Source: Verrucomicrobiales bacterium (GTDB lineage Bacteria > Verrucomicrobiota > Verrucomicrobiia > Verrucomicrobiales > DEV007). From it: a stretch of DNA of 64,000 nucleotides. Of the stretch, positions 61,985 through 64,000 are shown piece by piece. Below the pieces are notes generated by a model. That model had not been told where the DNA came from, did no database searches, and saw only the letters and a list, made by a program, of their open reading frames with translations. Every line of letters begins with the position of its first letter. The first letter of the stretch is position 1. A program made the position numbers and the translations under genes. Location of the stretch: positions 62,001 to 126,000 of the forward strand of contig DUBC01000036.1 in the NCBI GenBank assembly GCA_012960505.1, read 5' to 3'.

Positions 61985-63559
61985 ATGTCTATTCCTGAAT
62001 CAATCGTTATATATGATACCACTATGCGTGATGGGACCCAGGGTCTTGGTCTTTCGTTTAGCTCTTTGGATAAACTTCGAGTTGCGGAAAAGCTCGATGA
62101 TTTTGGAGTTGATTATATTGAAGGAGGGTGGCCAGGATCTAACCCTAAAGATGTAGACTTCTTTTCTGAGGCACGTAAAAAAGAATGGAAAAATGCAAAA
62201 ATTGCTGCATTTGGCAGTACTAGAAGGGCTGATAAAAATGTTGAAACTGATCCTCAGGTTAAAACTTTATTGGAAGCAGAGACCCCAGTAATTACTTTTT
62301 TTGGAAAGACTTGGAAGTTGCATGTCACCGAAGTTTTGAGGACAACGCCAGAAGAAAACCAAGCAATGATCCGAGACACTGCTAATTACTTAAAGGAGCA
62401 GGGGCGAGAGGTTATATATGACGCTGAACATTTTTTTGATGGATATAAGGACGATCCTCAGCATGCAATAGATACTATAGTTGCAGCTGAACAAGGGGGT
62501 GTTGATGTCATTGTTTTATGTGACACTAATGGAGGTACTATGCCTCATGAAATTCAAAAGATTACTGCAGATATTTTTAAAATGCTGAGTGTGCCTCTAG
62601 GAATTCATACGCATGATGATACTGGAGTGGGTGTTGCTAATGCACTTGCGGCAGTTACTGCTGGAGTATCCCATGTTCAGGGTACCATTAATGGTTACGG
62701 AGAGCGAACCGGTAATTGCAATCTTACTTCGGCCATACCTAACTTAGAATTGAAGATGGGAGTTAACTTAAGGGCGGATATATCAAAATTAACCAAAATA
62801 TCACATTTTGTAGATGACCTTGGGAATAATGCTCACAATGAACGCGCCCCTTATGTAGGTAGAACTGCTTTTTCTCATAAAGGAGGAATGCACGTTAATG
62901 CTGTGCAAAAGTTATCGCGTAGCTATGAGCATATAGAGCCGGAGACGGTTGGAAATTCTCAAATCATTCTTATTTCTGAACTTTCAGGGCAGAGTAATGT
63001 TTTAATGAAGGCAAAGGAACTTGGTCACGATTTGGAAAAGGGCAGTGAAACCGCTATAAAAATTCTGACCCAACTTAAAGATCTGGAAAAAGATGGGTAT
63101 GAGTTTGAGGCAGCTGAAGGATCATTTGAATTACTCGTTCGTAAAGCTATTGATGACTATCGCCCACTCTTTAAATTGCAAGAATATCATTGTTCAACAC
63201 GGCGTCATCCTGAAACTCATTTTGAGACATGCGAAGCAACGGTGAAACTTGAGGTGGATGATAAGAGCACATATGAGGTGGCAGAGGGAGACGGTCCAGT
63301 AAATGCACTGGACGGTGCGTTGCGCAAAGCATTGGAACCATTCTATCCAGCTATTCAGAATATAGAATTGCGTGATTATAAGGTTCGAATCATAGACAGT
63401 CATACTGGGACCGCCGCTAAGACTCGTGTTCTTATAGTTTCAACTGATGGTGATGAAACATGGGGAACTGTTGGCGTCTCTGACAATATAATTGTAGCAA
63501 GTTGGAAAGCTCTTGTTGATAGTTTTGAATTTTATCTTCTCCGATCCCTAAAGAAATAA
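61985..63559 (+). CDS. cimA: (R)-citramalate synthase
   Basis: Condenses pyruvate with acetyl-CoA to (R)-citramalate, opening a threonine-independent route to isoleucine (via 2-oxobutyrate). It has 524 residues, the CimA length. The HMGL-type TIM barrel begins IVIYDTTMRDGTQGLGLSFS (metal Asp), with GIHTHDDTGVGVANALAAV near 202, NGYGERTGNCNL near 237, and HKGGMHVNAV near 297. The C-terminal regulatory LeuA-type dimer domain (about 395-520) could sense isoleucine. Homocitrate synthase or 2-isopropylmalate synthase are less likely, because the barrel and the GYGERTGNCNL context match CimA. Confidence 0.9.
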   Translation: MSIPESIVIYDTTMRDGTQGLGLSFSSLDKLRVAEKLDDFGVDYIEGGWPGSNPKDVDFFSEARKKEWKNAKIAAFGSTRRADKNVETDPQVKTLLEAETPVITFFGKTWKLHVTEVLRTTPEENQAMIRDTANYLKEQGREVIYDAEHFFDGYKDDPQHAIDTIVAAEQGGVDVIVLCDTNGGTMPHEIQKITADIFKMLSVPLGIHTHDDTGVGVANALAAVTAGVSHVQGTINGYGERTGNCNLTSAIPNLELKMGVNLRADISKLTKISHFVDDLGNNAHNERAPYVGRTAFSHKGGMHVNAVQKLSRSYEHIEPETVGNSQIILISELSGQSNVLMKAKELGHDLEKGSETAIKILTQLKDLEKDGYEFEAAEGSFELLVRKAIDDYRPLFKLQEYHCSTRRHPETHFETCEATVKLEVDDKSTYEVAEGDGPVNALDGALRKALEPFYPAIQNIELRDYKVRIIDSHTGTAAKTRVLIVSTDGDETWGTVGVSDNIIVASWKALVDSFEFYLLRSLKK

Positions 63560-63576
63560 AATTATTGAGAATAAAA

Positions 63577-64000
63577 CTAGCGTTTCTTGCGCGGTGAAAA
63601 TCTATTCCGCTTAACTCTTCCTGTCCCACTTTTTGTGCTTGGATATCTTGCTCTTAGGCGAGCAAGTAAACCAAGTTTTTTCTTTGGAGGATCTAATTTG
63701 GATGGAGGTTTTTGAATATTCTTTTTTGCAATGCTTGGTTTTGCTTTTGGCTCTGACTTGGGCGTAGTTTCTTTTTTGAGAATAACTATTTTAGGTGATT
63801 TTTTTTGTAGCGATTTATTTAGAATTGTTTTAATAGGATTGATTGTTTTGCTCGAGCTAGCTTTTGCAATAATCGTTGATTTCGGTTCTTTTTTGCCTTT
63901 TGGATATGCTCCAGGGTAAGGTGCAAATGTATTTATAGGAACTTTGAAAGCTTTTCTAAAATCAGGACATTGTCTATGAGATCGGATAAATGAAGTCGGG
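63577..64000 (-). CDS. C-terminal part of an uncharacterised basic protein, cut by window edge
   Basis: An open frame on the minus strand running off the right edge, ending with TAG at 63577-63579. 140 residues are visible: a short segment CPDFRKAFKVPINTFAPYPG, then a Lys/Pro/Ser-rich low-complexity stretch, and a basic end (RVKRNRFSPRKKR). No family recognised; the tail suggests nucleic-acid or ribosome binding. The gene is convergent with cimA (17 bp between stops). Confidence 0.6.
   Translation of the reverse strand, partial: PTSFIRSHRQCPDFRKAFKVPINTFAPYPGAYPKGKKEPKSTIIAKASSSKTINPIKTILNKSLQKKSPKIVILKKETTPKSEPKAKPSIAKKNIQKPPSKLDPPKKKLGLLARLRARYPSTKSGTGRVKRNRFSPRKKR

Noticed and set aside
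1..64000. tRNA, rRNA, integrase or phage signatures
   Set aside because: I looked for tRNA T-loop patterns, integrases and phage structural motifs and found none; TTCGA matches were all inside coding regions.

Overview
The window looks like a chromosomal segment of a free-living, AT-leaning member of the PVC group, most likely a marine Verrucomicrobiota. The phylum is an inference. It rests on secreted families that are abundant in Verrucomicrobiota and Planctomycetota: two tandem DUF1501 proteins, a BIG2/DUF1549/DUF1553 protein, a PVC-type haem dehydrogenase, a WD40 protein with an N-terminal cytochrome domain, PQQ-type propellers, DUF6807, sulfatases and several Gfo/Idh/MocA oxidoreductases. 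I see no rRNA, tRNA, CRISPR array, phage genes or insertion sequence.

Region 1 (1-23 kb) is mainly housekeeping. It holds gltX (cut by the left edge), a dicarboxylate/glutamate symporter and tatD. The fatty-acid/ribosome operon yceD-rpmF-plsX-fabH follows, then a sugar isomerase/Gfo-Idh pair, a long topoisomerase III, aroB-miaA and an RRM RNA-binding protein. A + strand run then carries a D,D-carboxypeptidase, an Lrp-type regulator, an aminotransferase, a CPBP membrane protease, nadE, hisC and mnmE.

Region 2 (23-33 kb) is carbohydrate catabolism. One minus operon encodes a HEAT-like secreted protein, a PQQ-type propeller and a FucU/RbsD mutarotase. A second encodes an SGNH hydrolase, NagB, a Gfo/Idh enzyme, a short NagA and a non-canonical Nramp-family transporter.

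Region 3 (32.7-59.2 kb) is a large extracytoplasmic block. An SGNH-like protein with eroded catalytic residues is translationally coupled to a 1145-residue haem protein. Then come a sulfatase, a PQQ-type propeller, two DUF1501 proteins, the BIG2/DUF1549/DUF1553 protein, a PPC-domain protein with a coiled coil and a 21-bp repeat tail, a WD40/cytochrome/coiled-coil protein and DUF6807. A second non-canonical Nramp transporter, a second sulfatase, a CstA carrier and an SLC13/RCK permease end the block. The simplest reading is secreted haem and hydrolase machinery that processes sulfated polysaccharide or related polymers, with transport at its edge.

Region 4 (59.2-64 kb) returns to housekeeping with an unusual theme. 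A DksA-like protein with two of four zinc cysteines replaced and a long Lys/Ala tail is followed by L33 without zinc knuckles, a cysteine-free S18 and the zinc-independent-type GTP cyclohydrolase FolE2. Two dyad elements precede folE2. Citramalate synthase and a partial basic protein complete the window.

The best candidates for new biology are the secreted haem/coiled-coil block at 40-52 kb, the SGNH-pseudoenzyme/haem-protein pair, the two Nramp-fold transporters without the DPGN signature, and the zinc-sparing cluster with its dyads. Function assignments are from motif recognition by eye; no database search was run.
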